A DNA stretch of 64,000 nucleotides from Rhizobiales bacterium YIM 77505 (GCA_000745135.1 JQNH01000001.1:3333501-3397500), one strand, 5' to 3'; shown: positions 27,447 to 36,770, counted from the stretch's first letter. Notes: a model not told the origin generated them from the letters alone. A program made the numbers and translations.

Positions 27447-28220
27447 TCAGGCGCGCCGGCGCTTTGGCGGCGGCGCGAGCGGGCGGCAGGCCTCGGGACG
27501 GTGTTGGTCGGCGAGCGCGAAGAGGCCGATCAGCGCCGGATCGGCCGACCCGGCCGCGGGCAAGAGCGCGAGCCCGTCGATGAGGCAGACGAGCCCTTCC
27601 CAGGGAAGCGGGCGCTCCGGCGGCGCGCAGTACCAGCCATGGACGGCCAGGACCCTTTCCGCTTGGAAGCGGAACGCGAGGCAGGCGCGCTCGATGCTGT
27701 CGGCGAGGACGACTTGCGCGACCTCGGCCGGACCGAATTTGGTGGAAACCGCGACGGCTTGGGCGGATTTGAGCACGCCAAGACCTGCCTCCCCGGCCCG
27801 CCGAACAAGGTCGAGGTAGAAGGAGGCCGCCGGCGGCGCGCCGCGATAGAGGGTGAGCCGCAGATAGGGGTCCTCGCTCTCGAAGACGCCGAAGACGAGC
27901 TTGTCTTCGCGACGCCCCGCCGCATCGAGCCGGGCCTCAAAGCGTCGCTGCAGGCCCTTCAGCTCGGCGGCCTCAACGGCGAAGCTGGGCGAAGCGTCGT
28001 CGAGGGACGTCCATCGCGGCGGCGGCGCGACGAGACGGGCGGGAGCGACCGACAGGGGCGCCGCGACATGGTCGGAGGCAGGGCGAGGACCCCGCGCAAG
28101 CCCGGCAAGCCCCGCGATCACCGCCGCGGCGCCCGCCATCGCCCGCAGCCAGGGCACGCGACGCCACGCCGCCTCGCGACCGAGGCCCGCCGTCAGCGAT
28201 AGGGACGTCTCGCGCGACAC
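27447..28220 (-). CDS. Membrane-anchored protein of unknown function
   Basis: I do not recognise a domain. The 257-residue product has a short basic N-terminus, one hydrophobic segment (about 25-45, AMAGAAAVIAGLAGLA) and a C-terminal domain of about 200 residues, probably periplasmic. The latter contains DKLVFGVFESEDPYLRLTLY and ACLAFRFQAERVLAVHGWYC, and the tail is basic and proline-rich (PLAPPPKRRRA). It is convergent with the cytochrome gene. The composition and steady coding character suggest a genuine gene. Confidence 0.6.
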   Translation of the reverse strand: MSRETSLSLTAGLGREAAWRRVPWLRAMAGAAAVIAGLAGLARGPRPASDHVAAPLSVAPARLVAPPPRWTSLDDASPSFAVEAAELKGLQRRFEARLDAAGRREDKLVFGVFESEDPYLRLTLYRGAPPAASFYLDLVRRAGEAGLGVLKSAQAVAVSTKFGPAEVAQVVLADSIERACLAFRFQAERVLAVHGWYCAPPERPLPWEGLVCLIDGLALLPAAGSADPALIGLFALADQHRPEACRPLAPPPKRRRA

Positions 28221-28357
28221 TGGCCGCCCTGTCCTGCCTGCCGCGTCTTCGGCGCGGCGTTCACCTGGACGGAACGATTCGCGCCCTTTGATTTAGCGGC
28301 CGGTTACGACGGGCGCCGCGCCGCCGATCAGCGTGAAGAGGAGGTTACGGCGCCCGG

Positions 28358-29014
28358 TTAAGCCAGCACGATGTCGAAGGTCCCTGCGAGGGCGCCGCCT
28401 TCGATGCCGTTCGCCGGCTCGAGCCTCACCGTCACGGCCTGCCGCTCGGCAGGCCGCAGGCTGCGATAGAGCCCATCGCCTTCGTTGCGCGGCTCGCCGG
28501 CCACATACATCTGGGTGACCAGTTCGCGACGGCCCGGGGCCGTGACGACGAAATGGATGTGGGGCGTGCGGCCAGGATAAGGCACCGGACGGATGGTGCG
28601 GAAGCGATAGGCGCCGTCCGGCCCGCTCGTCGTCCGCCCATAGCCCTGGAAGGCCGTGTCGCGGGGACGTGGACCCGCATCGCCCGGATGGAGGTAGCGG
28701 CCACGGGCGTCGCACTGCCAGATCTCGACGGTGGCGCCCGCGATCGGCCGACCGTCGAGCCCGAGGACCCGGCCCATCACATGGGTCACCGTTCCCTCCG
28801 CGCGCGCCGCGCTTCCGCGCAGGACCACGAGATCATGGTCCACATCGGGCGGGAACTGGACCGGATAGAAGGGACCAGGCGTCTGCCGGGGCGTGGCGAC
28901 GAGAGCTCCCTGGGCGAGGGCGAGCGGCGAGGGCAGCAGGAGGCCTCCGGCAGCGGCCAAGCCGCCGAACAGGAAGCGACGGCGGCCCATGGCCGGGGTG
29001 GCGAGCAGGATCAT
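28358..29014 (-). CDS. Tat-exported intradiol ring-cleavage dioxygenase-like protein
   Basis: This 218-residue protein has a twin-arginine leader (GRRRFLFGGLAAAGGLLL) and one intradiol dioxygenase domain with the expected non-haem iron ligands: Tyr in ARGRYLHPG, then Tyr-His-His in PYPGRTPHIHF. Protocatechuate or catechol dioxygenases are normally cytoplasmic; an exported form points to extracellular or envelope-located phenolic substrates. Its start overlaps the end of the sterol desaturase-like gene by four bases, so the two are coexpressed. The substrate is unknown. Confidence 0.85.
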   Translation of the reverse strand: MILLATPAMGRRRFLFGGLAAAGGLLLPSPLALAQGALVATPRQTPGPFYPVQFPPDVDHDLVVLRGSAARAEGTVTHVMGRVLGLDGRPIAGATVEIWQCDARGRYLHPGDAGPRPRDTAFQGYGRTTSGPDGAYRFRTIRPVPYPGRTPHIHFVVTAPGRRELVTQMYVAGEPRNEGDGLYRSLRPAERQAVTVRLEPANGIEGGALAGTFDIVLA

Positions 29015-29832
29015 CGCGGCGCCTCCGTGTCGTCGTTCCGGAGCGGCTGAAGGAGCATGCGGTCGAGGCGCAACTCCTTCGGATCCCGGAACAGGGGGAT
29101 GCCGATCGTCATGCCCTCATGGCCGGCGCGCGGCCGCGGGCGGTAGGTGCCGAACAGGCGGTCCCACCAGGGCAGGTTGAAGCCGAAATTGGAGTGCGTT
29201 TCCTTGGGTTCGATCGAATGATGGACCCGGTGCATGTCGGGGGTGACCACGATCCAGCGCAGGATGCGGTCGACGCGCTCGGGCAGCCCCACATTGCCGT
29301 GATTGAACATGGAGGTGGCGTTGAGCAGCACCTCGAAGACCAGAACCGCCACCGCCGGCGCGCCGAGCGCCGCCACCGCTGCGAACTTCAGGAGCATGGA
29401 CAGCACGATCTCGACCGGGTGGAACCGCACCCCGGTCGTGACGTCGAACTCGAGATCGGCGTGATGCATGCGGTGGAGTCGCCAGAGAGCGGGCACCGCA
29501 TGGAAGAGAACGTGCTGCAGATAGATGACGAGATCGAGGAGGATGACCGCAGCTGCCATCTCGACCCAGATCGGCAGGGCAAGATGGTTGAAGAGGCCCC
29601 AGCCTCGCGCTTCGCACACAAGAGCGAAGCCGACGGCAGCCGTCGGGAACAGCAGGCGCACCAGGAGCGTGTCCACCACGACGACGCCGAGATTGCTAGG
29701 CCAGCGGCGCAGACGCCCGATCTCCTGGTCCCGCTTGGGGGCGAGGAGTTCCCATGCCGCCATGGCGGCGAACACCCCCGCGAAGGCGGCAAGACGGATC
29801 AGCGGCTCCGCCTCGAGCAATGCATCGGTCAT
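29011..29832 (-). CDS. Sterol desaturase/fatty acid hydroxylase superfamily protein
   Basis: The 273-residue membrane protein has the eight-histidine di-iron pattern of the family: HVLFH, HRMHH and HRVHH, with an additional FNHGN. Hydrophobic helices precede and separate these motifs. I chose ATG 29832 (MTDALLEAE); a much longer in-frame extension runs antisense into asd and is not family-like. Enzymes of this family hydroxylate or desaturate lipids (carotenoids, sterols, fatty acids). It is coupled to an exported dioxygenase gene, an unusual pair. Confidence 0.87.
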   Translation of the reverse strand: MTDALLEAEPLIRLAAFAGVFAAMAAWELLAPKRDQEIGRLRRWPSNLGVVVVDTLLVRLLFPTAAVGFALVCEARGWGLFNHLALPIWVEMAAAVILLDLVIYLQHVLFHAVPALWRLHRMHHADLEFDVTTGVRFHPVEIVLSMLLKFAAVAALGAPAVAVLVFEVLLNATSMFNHGNVGLPERVDRILRWIVVTPDMHRVHHSIEPKETHSNFGFNLPWWDRLFGTYRPRPRAGHEGMTIGIPLFRDPKELRLDRMLLQPLRNDDTEAPR

Positions 29833-30201
29833 CAACAGAGCCCGGCTCGACAATGAGGGGCACTCTAGCGCCTGGCGCCCGCAAGACCAATCAAAGGCAA
29901 GAGAGGGACCCCGGGCTTCAGCCCCGCACCTCGACCGATGCAGCCCTTGACAGGATGCGGCGCTTGGTGTTGCTCGATCACGGTTACGGGCTCCATCGAG
30001 CCGAAGCACCGGAAGGCAGGACAGATTCCGTGGCGGCGCTGTCGAAAACGAAAGCGAAAACCGTCGTGACGGCCAAGGCGTCGACGCCGGCCGCTTGAGC
30101 CCTTTCTCGTCCCTGGCCCCCCTCCCCGAGCCGCGACGGGAGGGCAAGCCTCGAAGAGGCTTCCTCAGTCCCCGGGGAGAGAACCGATCAGGAGAACAGC
30201 C
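29833..30201. other. Divergent intergenic region upstream of asd
   Basis: I see no gene in these 369 bases. They contain a CCCTCCC...GGGAGGG palindrome near 30120-30143, a second hairpin at 30146-30162, and the asd ribosome site AGGAGA about 8 bases before its ATG. No clear riboswitch is visible. Confidence 0.5.
30146..30162. repeat. Hairpin AAGCCTC-GAA-GAGGCTT upstream of asd
   Basis: A perfect 7-bp stem with a three-base loop, 39 bases before the asd start. It could be a leader structure or a piece of a dispersed palindromic repeat; there is no U-tract that would make it a strong terminator. Confidence 0.45.
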
Positions 30202-31236
30202 ATGGGTTACAAGGTCGCCGTCGTTGGAGCGACAGGCAATGTCGGACGCGTGATGCTCGACATCCTTGACGAGCGCGCCTTCCCGGCCGACGAGGTCGTG
30301 GCGCTCGCCTCCCGCCGCAGCCAAGGGGTGGAGGTCTCCTACGGGGACCGGCGCCTGAAGGCCAAGGCGCTCGACACCTACGACTTCTCGGACGTGGACA
30401 TCTGCCTGATGTCGGCCGGGGGCGACGTGTCCCGGGAATGGGCGCCGCGGATCGCGGCGCAGGGAGCGGTGGTGATCGACAACTCCTCCGCCTGGCGCTA
30501 CGACCCCGACGTGCCTCTGGTGGTGCCTGAAGTGAACGCCGAGGCGGTGCGCGATTTCAAGAAGAAGAACATCATCGCCAATCCCAACTGCTCGACCGCC
30601 CAGCTCGTCGTGGCGCTCAAGCCCCTGCACGACGCCGCCAAGATCAAGCGGGTCGTCGTCGCCACCTACCAATCCGTGTCCGGCGCGGGCAAGGAAGGCG
30701 AGGACGAGCTCGACCGTCAGACGCGGGCGCTCTACTCGCTGCAGCCTGTCGAGCAGAAGAAGTTTCCAAAGCGCATCGCCTTCAACCTGATCCCCCATAT
30801 CGACGCGTTCATGGAGGACGGGTCGACGAAGGAGGAGTGGAAGATGGTCGCCGAGACCAAGAAGATCCTCGATCCGGCGATCAAGCTCACCGCCACCTGC
30901 GTGCGCGTGCCGGTGTTCGTCGGCCACTCCGAGGCGGTGAACGTGGAATTCGAGCGCCCCATCACGGCGGACGAGGCCCGCGAGATCCTGCGCTCGGCGC
31001 CCGGCGTGATGGTGATCGACACGCGCGAGCCTGGCGGCTACATCACCCCCCACGAGGCCGCGGGGGAGGACGCCACCTATGTGTCGCGGATCCGCGAGGA
31101 CATCACCGTCGAGAACGGCCTCTCCTTCTGGTGCGTCTCGGACAATCTGCGCAAGGGCGCGGCCCTCAATGCGGTGCAGATCGCCGAAACGCTGGTGAAC
31201 CGGCGGCTCCTCACCCCAAGGCAGAGGGCGGCGTAG
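30202..31236 (+). CDS. asd: Aspartate-semialdehyde dehydrogenase
   Basis: Asd reduces aspartyl phosphate to aspartate semialdehyde, the branch point to lysine, diaminopimelate, threonine and methionine. The 344-residue protein has the NADP motif VVGATGNVGR, SAGGDVSREWAP, DNSSAWRYD, the catalytic Cys in NPNCSTAQL (C130), and the active-site His in VPVFVGHSEAV. The ATG at 30202 is preceded by AGGAGA. It ends convergent with the chemoreceptor gene. Confidence 0.96.
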   Translation: MGYKVAVVGATGNVGRVMLDILDERAFPADEVVALASRRSQGVEVSYGDRRLKAKALDTYDFSDVDICLMSAGGDVSREWAPRIAAQGAVVIDNSSAWRYDPDVPLVVPEVNAEAVRDFKKKNIIANPNCSTAQLVVALKPLHDAAKIKRVVVATYQSVSGAGKEGEDELDRQTRALYSLQPVEQKKFPKRIAFNLIPHIDAFMEDGSTKEEWKMVAETKKILDPAIKLTATCVRVPVFVGHSEAVNVEFERPITADEAREILRSAPGVMVIDTREPGGYITPHEAAGEDATYVSRIREDITVENGLSFWCVSDNLRKGAALNAVQIAETLVNRRLLTPRQRAA

Positions 31237-31245
31237 CGCCGCGTG

Positions 31246-31277
31246 CCCCTCACTTCTCGCTTCGAGGAAAGGTGGGG
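31246..31277. terminator. Imperfect hairpin between convergent asd and chemoreceptor genes
   Basis: CCCC...CTCG-CTT-CGAG...GGGG can fold into an interrupted stem between two convergent stops (asd ending 31236, MCP ending 31298). A shared bidirectional terminator is plausible; there is no long U-tract. Confidence 0.4.
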
Positions 31278-31297
31278 ATGGCGGCGCCCTTCGTCCT

Positions 31298-33034
31298 TTA
31301 GGCGGCCTTCACATCGCTGAGGAAGCCTTGCAGCTCGCGGCGCAGGTCGCCCGAATGGCGGGCGACGTCGCGGGCCGCCTCGAGCACGCGGCTTGCCGCT
31401 TCCCCCGCTTCGCGCGCAGCGCCCTTCAGACCATGCATGCTGGCCGAGACCTGCTGCGTGCCGGCCGCGGCCTGCTGCACGTTGCTGGCGATCTCCTCGG
31501 TCGCCATGCCCTGCTCGTCCATGGCCGCCGCCACGGCGACAGCCGTCTCGTTCATCGCGGCGATCACGGCGGCGACCTCCCGGATGGCGGCGACGGCGCT
31601 CGTCGTGGATGCCTGGATCTGTTCGATCTGGCCGGCGATCTCGTTGGTCGCGGCCGTCGTCTGGTTGGCAAGGGCTTTCACTTCGCTCGCCACCACCGCA
31701 AAGCCCTTCCCCGCTTCGCCCGCCCGCGCCGCCTCGATGGTGGCGTTGAGCGCCAGGAGATTGGTCTGCGAGGCGACGCCGCTGATCAGCGCCACCACGC
31801 TGCCGATCTTCTGCGTGGCGGCGGCAAGCTCCTGGATGATGGCGTCGGCGCGCTCGACGTTCTCGACCGCGCGGGAGGCGGTGGAGGAGGAATCCTGCAT
31901 CTGGCGCGTGATCTCGCGGATGGAGGCCGCAAGCTCCTCGGTGGCGGCCGCCACGGTCTGCACGTTCAAGGAGGTCTGGTCCGCGGAGGCAGAGGCGCCG
32001 CCCGCCTGACGGCTCGTCTCCTCAGCGGTGTCGGTGAGGGATCGCGCGGTCGCCTCCAGCTCGTCCGATGACGCCGACAGGGCTTGCGTGAAGCCGCCGA
32101 CCGACGCCTCGAACCGCGCGAGGAGCGCATCGAGGGCCTGCGCCCGGCGAAGCCTCGCCTGCCCCTCGCGCGATGCCGCCTCGTCCAGGGCCTGCTTCTC
32201 GACCAGGGCCTCCTTGAAGACGTGCACCGCGTCCGCGATCGAGCCGATCTCGTTGTTCTCCCCGCGGTGAGGGATGTCGACGGCCAGGTTGCCGGCGGCG
32301 AGCGCACGCATGGGAGCCACCACCGACGCGATGCCCCGGCCGATGCTCCGGATCAGTCCCCAGGCCGCCGCAAGCGCGAGGAGCAAGGTGAGCGGCAGGC
32401 TGATCGCGAGGCCCTTGAGGGTCGCGGCCGCCGCCGCGTCAGCCCGCCGGTTCGCGGCATCCGCCCCTCGCGTCTTGATCTGCACGATGGCTTCCGCCGC
32501 CGCGATCGCCTTGGCGGCCGGCGCGGCGGCAGTCTCGTTGTAGAACTTCGCCGCGGCTTCCTTGGCGTATTGGCGCGAGTAGGTGAAGATGTCCTTCAGC
32601 GCCTCCTGGTAGGCCTGCCAGTGGGATTTGAAGGCTTCGAGGGCCGCCTTCTCTTCGGGCGATGCGATGCGGCGTTCGAGCTCCCCCTGCACCGTGGCGG
32701 CGGCCTTCAGGGCCTCCGCATAGCGCTTCTCGGCCTCGGCCATGCTCTCCTCATCGGAGGCGAGGATGTGACCGAACACGGCGTCGCGAACCCCGCCCAT
32801 GCTCGCCTCGAGCATCGTCGCCCAGCGCACCCCCGGCATCCAGTTGTGCTGCACCTCCCCCATCAGGCCGTGAATGGTGCGGATGCTGTAGAGGTCGGAC
32901 AGGCCCATCCCGATCATGGCCGCCATGAACAGGGACAGCACCGCCACGAGCTTGGCGCGGATGGACAGAGCGCCGAGCCTGAAGCCAAGCCTCGCGCCAG
33001 GTCCCGAGCCAAGTTCCAAGCCAGGTCTCGACAT
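31298..33034 (-). CDS. Methyl-accepting chemotaxis protein
   Basis: This 578-residue chemoreceptor has a short cytoplasmic N-terminus, a first membrane helix (about 27-47), a four-helix-bundle periplasmic sensor of about 150 residues, and a second helix (about 208-230). A HAMP domain and a long signalling domain follow, with the hairpin tip [20 protein letters not shown] and [12 protein letters not shown]. The C-terminus lacks a CheR/CheB pentapeptide. I chose ATG 33034 because AGGAAAG precedes it; an in-frame ATG 63 bases upstream is possible. The ligand is unknown. Confidence 0.92.
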   Translation of the reverse strand: MSRPGLELGSGPGARLGFRLGALSIRAKLVAVLSLFMAAMIGMGLSDLYSIRTIHGLMGEVQHNWMPGVRWATMLEASMGGVRDAVFGHILASDEESMAEAEKRYAEALKAAATVQGELERRIASPEEKAALEAFKSHWQAYQEALKDIFTYSRQYAKEAAAKFYNETAAAPAAKAIAAAEAIVQIKTRGADAANRRADAAAAATLKGLAISLPLTLLLALAAAWGLIRSIGRGIASVVAPMRALAAGNLAVDIPHRGENNEIGSIADAVHVFKEALVEKQALDEAASREGQARLRRAQALDALLARFEASVGGFTQALSASSDELEATARSLTDTAEETSRQAGGASASADQTSLNVQTVAAATEELAASIREITRQMQDSSSTASRAVENVERADAIIQELAAATQKIGSVVALISGVASQTNLLALNATIEAARAGEAGKGFAVVASEVKALANQTTAATNEIAGQIEQIQASTTSAVAAIREVAAVIAAMNETAVAVAAAMDEQGMATEEIASNVQQAAAGTQQVSASMHGLKGAAREAGEAASRVLEAARDVARHSGDLRRELQGFLSDVKAA

Positions 33035-33249
33035 GCCACTCTCTTTCCTGCGGCGGTCCGCCGGCGTGGCGGGCGCATGCCTCAGGCTGCCGAGCATGGG
33101 AAGCGCTGGTTAATTCTTCGCCAAGGGGAAGGGCTGTTCCCGTTCGGGACGGCGTGGCAGCCCCTTCGGAGGCCTCGGCTTCCGAAGGGCGCTGGTCGGG
33201 TCCTGTTCCGTCAGGACCGGGGCAGAAGGCGCAACGCGAGGGGCCAGCC

Positions 33250-33924
33250 TTAAAGACAGTGGGGCAAGGGACGCCGGCCGAGAGGGGCGCCCGGCGCGGG
33301 ATGGAACTCGCCGCTGTCGGGGTCCCGCAGGAGGAGAGTGCCGGTCGCCACGCCGAAATAGGCGCCATGGAGGGCGAGGCGTCCCTTCTCCACGAGAACC
33401 CTGATGCAAGGGAAGGTCATCAGGTTGCGCAGGCTGTTCTCGATGGAGGCGAGCTCCAGCTTGGCAAGATAGGCGGCGCGATCCCCTGAGGGCGGCCCGG
33501 CCCGCTCCGCCGCCGGGGCGATGAGGCTCATCCATTTTCCGATGAAGTCGCCAGGCGACAGCGGTTCGGCCTCGTCGGCGAAGGCGCGAATGCCGCCGCA
33601 GCGGGCGTGCCCGAGGACCACGATGTGCTTGATCTTGAGCGCCTGGACCGCGAACTCCAGGGCGGCGCTGGTGCCGTGATACTCTCCGTTCGGCTCGTAG
33701 GGCGGCACGAGATTGGCCACGTTGCGGACCACGAACATCTCGCCGGGGCTGGCGTCGAAGATCACCTCGGGCGAGACCCGGCTGTCGCAGCAGCCGATGA
33801 TCATGATCTCAGGCGATTGCCCCTTTTCGGCGAGCGCCTCATAGCGCTCCCGCTCGCGGACGAGACGATCGCCGACGAAGGCCTGATAGCCGGAGAGAAG
33901 CCGTTCAGGAAACGAAGCCGTCAT
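33250..33924 (-). CDS. Beta-class carbonic anhydrase
   Basis: The 224-residue enzyme interconverts CO2 and bicarbonate. Zinc ligands are C46 (in CCDSRVSPE), H106 and C109 (GHARCGGIRA), and the catalytic Asp-Arg dyad D47/R49 is intact. Helical N-terminal arms for dimerisation are present (SGYQAFVGDRLVRERERYE). The gene is followed upstream by a Nudix hydrolase gene in the same direction with only nine bases between, so the three genes from 35381 down to 33250 may form one operon. Confidence 0.94.
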   Translation of the reverse strand: MTASFPERLLSGYQAFVGDRLVRERERYEALAEKGQSPEIMIIGCCDSRVSPEVIFDASPGEMFVVRNVANLVPPYEPNGEYHGTSAALEFAVQALKIKHIVVLGHARCGGIRAFADEAEPLSPGDFIGKWMSLIAPAAERAGPPSGDRAAYLAKLELASIENSLRNLMTFPCIRVLVEKGRLALHGAYFGVATGTLLLRDPDSGEFHPAPGAPLGRRPLPHCL

Positions 33925-33933
33925 CCATCAACC

Positions 33934-34437
33934 TCACGATTGCTCGTTGAGAACCACGGGAGCCGCCGGAACCCGGCCTCCCACGACACTGCGCACAAGC
34001 TCGGTCAAGCGGCGCGGCTCCACATGGTCGGGCGTCGCCTCGAGCGCGGCGAGGGACCACCAGCGCACGTCCAGGACCGTATCCTCCTCGGTCGCGGCGA
34101 GCCTCCCGGTGTCGATCTGAGCCGAGGGAAGGCGCACCACGTAGTACCGCTCGCGGACATGGCGCTGGTTGCGGAACAGCCTGAGGGGCGTCTCGCGCCA
34201 TGCGATGCAGGGGCCCAGCGCGGCATTCCTCGCGCCGATCTCCTCCTCAAGCTCGCGCAGGAGCGCCTGTTCGTGCGTCTCCCCCTCTTCGAGGCCGCCG
34301 CCGGGCGTGAACCAGAAGCGTTCGACGCCGGGTCGCAGCGGGTCGGGGTGCGCCGCCTGGTACTCGATCAGCAGCACGCGGCCGTCGGGATCGAGCACCA
34401 GGGCCCGGGCGGTGTCGCGCAGGGGAAGATCGCTCAT
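33934..34437 (-). CDS. Nudix hydrolase
   Basis: This 167-residue protein carries the Nudix box, starting GGGLEEGETHEQALLRELE and ending EEIG, with the metal-binding Glu residues intact. The family hydrolyses nucleoside diphosphates linked to other groups; the substrate is not readable here. The ATG at 34437 overlaps the stop of the upstream dehydratase gene by four bases. Confidence 0.9.
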   Translation of the reverse strand: MSDLPLRDTARALVLDPDGRVLLIEYQAAHPDPLRPGVERFWFTPGGGLEEGETHEQALLRELEEEIGARNAALGPCIAWRETPLRLFRNQRHVRERYYVVRLPSAQIDTGRLAATEEDTVLDVRWWSLAALEATPDHVEPRRLTELVRSVVGGRVPAAPVVLNEQS

Positions 34438-35381
34438 GAGGCGAGCTCCGCAAGCCGTGCGAGATCCACATTGGCACCGCAGAGGAGCACCCCGACCCGC
34501 TCGCCGGGCCGCGGCCGATAGGCTCCCGAGAGGAGGGCGGCGAGGGCCGCTGCGCCGCCAGGCTCGACCGCCATGCGCCAATCGCGCCACAGGATCTCCT
34601 GGGCCTTGCGAATGGCGTCGTCGCTCACAAGCGCCACGTGATCGACCGCTTCGCGGCAGACCGCATAGACGCGCCCGCCCACATTGCGCGCGCCGAGGGA
34701 GTCGGCGGCGATCGAATCGACCGGCACGTCGACGGGCCCTCCCGCCAGAAGCGCCGCGTGCAGCGCGCGCGAGCCTTCGGGCTCGACGCCGACCACTTTC
34801 ACCCGTCCTCTCCACCACGCCCCGATCCCGGCGATGAGGCCGCCGCCGCCGACGGCGACGAGAACCGTTTCGAGGTCGGGGGCCTCGTCCTCCCATTCGA
34901 GCCCTACGGTGCCCTGCCCGATGATGGTGGTGTCGGCATCGAAGGGGTGGACGCGCAGGGCTCCGCTGTCCGCCACATAGGCGTCGCACGCCTCTTGCGC
35001 GTCGGCATAGCGCGCGCCGCCGATGACGACCTCGGCGCCGTGCGCGCGAATGACCGCGATCTTCGCCGGGGCGGAGATCTCGGGGACGAAGATCCGGGCC
35101 CGAACGCCGAGCTGCCGGGCCGCATAGGCCACGGCCGCCCCGTGGTTGCCGCCGGAGGCGGCGGCCACCCCGGCCGCCGGAATGGGTTGGGAGAGAAGCG
35201 TGTTGAAGGCCCCCCGCGGCTTGAAGGAACCCGCGTGCTGGAGAAACTCCAGCTTGAGGCTCACAGGGCCCGCATGACCGAAGGCTCCATCCGGCGCACG
35301 GACGACCGGCGTGCGGCGCACGAAGGGCGCGATACGGCCGTGAGCGGCCCGAATGTCGTCGCGGGCGGCAGCCAGGAGCAT
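34434..35381 (-). CDS. PLP-dependent threonine/serine dehydratase-like protein
   Basis: The 315-residue fold type II PLP enzyme has the Schiff-base Lys in GSFKPRGAF (K54), the substrate loop ASGGNHGAAVA and the phosphate-binding AVGGGGLIAGI. It lacks the C-terminal ACT regulatory domain of biosynthetic IlvA, so a catabolic threonine or serine dehydratase, or a serine racemase-like role, is likely. It overlaps the Nudix gene by four bases and is divergent from the GntR gene. Confidence 0.88.
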   Translation of the reverse strand: MLLAAARDDIRAAHGRIAPFVRRTPVVRAPDGAFGHAGPVSLKLEFLQHAGSFKPRGAFNTLLSQPIPAAGVAAASGGNHGAAVAYAARQLGVRARIFVPEISAPAKIAVIRAHGAEVVIGGARYADAQEACDAYVADSGALRVHPFDADTTIIGQGTVGLEWEDEAPDLETVLVAVGGGGLIAGIGAWWRGRVKVVGVEPEGSRALHAALLAGGPVDVPVDSIAADSLGARNVGGRVYAVCREAVDHVALVSDDAIRKAQEILWRDWRMAVEPGGAAALAALLSGAYRPRPGERVGVLLCGANVDLARLAELAS

Positions 35382-35445
35382 GGCGTCCCAGTGGACGGCT
35401 TTGCCGACGAGGTCAAGCGTTCGGGCCGGTCTCTTGCCAGCTCAT

Positions 35446-35461
35446 TCATATGATGATTATG
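35446..35461. promoter_or_regulatory. Candidate GntR operator (TCATATGA palindrome)
   Basis: The 8-bp perfect palindrome TCATATGA lies in an AT-rich island within very GC-rich DNA, in a CATA-N7-TATG context, between the divergent dehydratase and GntR genes. It is about 27 bases upstream of the preferred GntR start. Autoregulation through it is inferred from position only. Confidence 0.4.
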
Positions 35462-35487
35462 TCCGCCGCCTTCTGAAGGGACGCGGC

Positions 35488-36207
35488 TTGGGCGCCTCTC
35501 ACGATACCGTCGCCGAGACCATTGCCGGCTGGATCGTCAGCGCACGGTTTCCTGTCGGATCGGCGCTGCCCATCGAGCCGGAGATCTGCGCCGAGCTCGG
35601 CGTCAGCCGGACCACGGTCCGGGAGGCGCTGAAGACCCTGGCCGCCAAGGGGCTGGTGCGCGTCAAACCCCGGACCGGCACCCGGGTCCAGCCGCCGGAC
35701 TGCTGGAACCTTCTCGATCCGAAGGTCGTCGAATGGCGGCTGAAGGCGCCGATCAGCCCCGCGCTCGTGTCCGACCTCGTCGAGCTGCGCCTTCTCATCG
35801 AGCCGGAGGCGGCGGCGCTGGCCGCCGAGCGGCGGGACGAGGCCGATGTGGCGCGCCTCACCGAGGCCTATCGGCGCATGGCGGCGGCCGTCGACGGCAA
35901 GGGCAGCTACATCGAGGCGGACCTTGCCTTCCATCAGGCGATCTTCGCCGCTGCGCACAACCAGCTCTTGTCGCAGCTCACCTCGGCCGTCGGCGCCGTC
36001 CTGCGGCTGTCCTTCGAGCTCTCCGTCTTGTCCATGGAGAGCGCCCGCGCTGCGCTGCCGGACCACCGCGCGGTTCTCGATGCGATCGCCGCGCGCCGTC
36101 CGGAGGCGGCTCGCGGCCTCCTCGTCAAGATCATCACCTCGGCCCGGGGCGACATCGAAGAGGGCCTGGCGCGCGCCAAGCGGCAAGGGGAGGCGATTCC
36201 AGCATGA
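35488..36207 (+). CDS. GntR-family (FadR subfamily) transcriptional regulator
   Basis: The product (239 residues from this start) has an N-terminal winged helix-turn-helix (LPIEPEICAELGVSRTTVREAL) and a helical FCD ligand domain. The FCD domain carries likely metal-binding residues in EADLAFHQAIFAAAHN and PDHRAVLDAI. The start is uncertain. TTG 35488 has AAGGGA six bases upstream and gives a family-typical length; the only in-frame ATG (35353) would overlap the divergent dehydratase gene and add a non-family N-terminus. It overlaps dctQ by four bases and probably controls the TRAP/dehydratase operon. Confidence 0.87.
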   Translation: MGASHDTVAETIAGWIVSARFPVGSALPIEPEICAELGVSRTTVREALKTLAAKGLVRVKPRTGTRVQPPDCWNLLDPKVVEWRLKAPISPALVSDLVELRLLIEPEAAALAAERRDEADVARLTEAYRRMAAAVDGKGSYIEADLAFHQAIFAAAHNQLLSQLTSAVGAVLRLSFELSVLSMESARAALPDHRAVLDAIAARRPEAARGLLVKIITSARGDIEEGLARAKRQGEAIPA

Positions 36208-36770
36208 CCCGCGTCCTTCTCGACAAGCTGTTCAAGCTGTTCGAGCTCTTCATCGTGGCCTGCCTTGCCGCGATGGTGGCGATGGTGTTCGGGAACGCCA
36301 TCCTGCGCAAGCTGTCCGAATACGGCCTCGTGCTCTTCGGCGGCGGCATCGACGTGTCGGAAGAGATGTCGCGCATCCTGTTCGTGTGGCTCACCTTCGT
36401 CGGCGCCGTGGTCGTGGCGCGCGAGAACGCGCATCTTGGCGTCGACACCCTGGTCGGCCTGTTCGGCGAGGTCGGGCGCAAGCTCTCGATGGCGATCTCG
36501 GACATGCTCGTCATCGTCTGCTGCGCCGTGTTCTTCTGGGGCACCTGGCGGCAGGCGCCGCTGCATATGAGCAACGTCGCCCCGATCACCGGCCTGTCGA
36601 TGATCTGGGTCTATGGCTTCGGCTTCTTCGCCTCGATCGGCATGGGGCTGATCGCGTTCGCCCGCCTCGTGCGGATCGCGACCGGCCGCCTGGATCCGGA
36701 GGAGCTCAGGCATTTCGCCGGTGACTACGAGGGCGACGAGGCCCACACCATCAAGGGCAAGCTCGAATGA
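36204..36770 (+). CDS. dctQ: TRAP transporter small permease (DctQ-like)
   Basis: This 188-residue protein has four membrane helices and the DctQ hallmarks MSRILFVWLTFVGAVVVARE and HLGVDTLVG. It forms the membrane complex with the large permease encoded next, whose start overlaps its stop by four bases. Together with the binding protein they import a carboxylate, probably a sugar acid given the mandelate racemase-like gene downstream. Confidence 0.93.
   Translation: MTRVLLDKLFKLFELFIVACLAAMVAMVFGNAILRKLSEYGLVLFGGGIDVSEEMSRILFVWLTFVGAVVVARENAHLGVDTLVGLFGEVGRKLSMAISDMLVIVCCAVFFWGTWRQAPLHMSNVAPITGLSMIWVYGFGFFASIGMGLIAFARLVRIATGRLDPEELRHFAGDYEGDEAHTIKGKLE

Noticed and set aside
29833-30201. Lysine riboswitch upstream of asd
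   Set aside because: Only simple hairpins are visible; none of the conserved lysine-riboswitch core could be recognised, and the class is not typical of alphaproteobacteria.
29833-31053. N-terminal extension of the sterol desaturase frame to 31053
   Set aside because: The extension is antisense to asd and has no family character; ATG 29832 gives the proper length.
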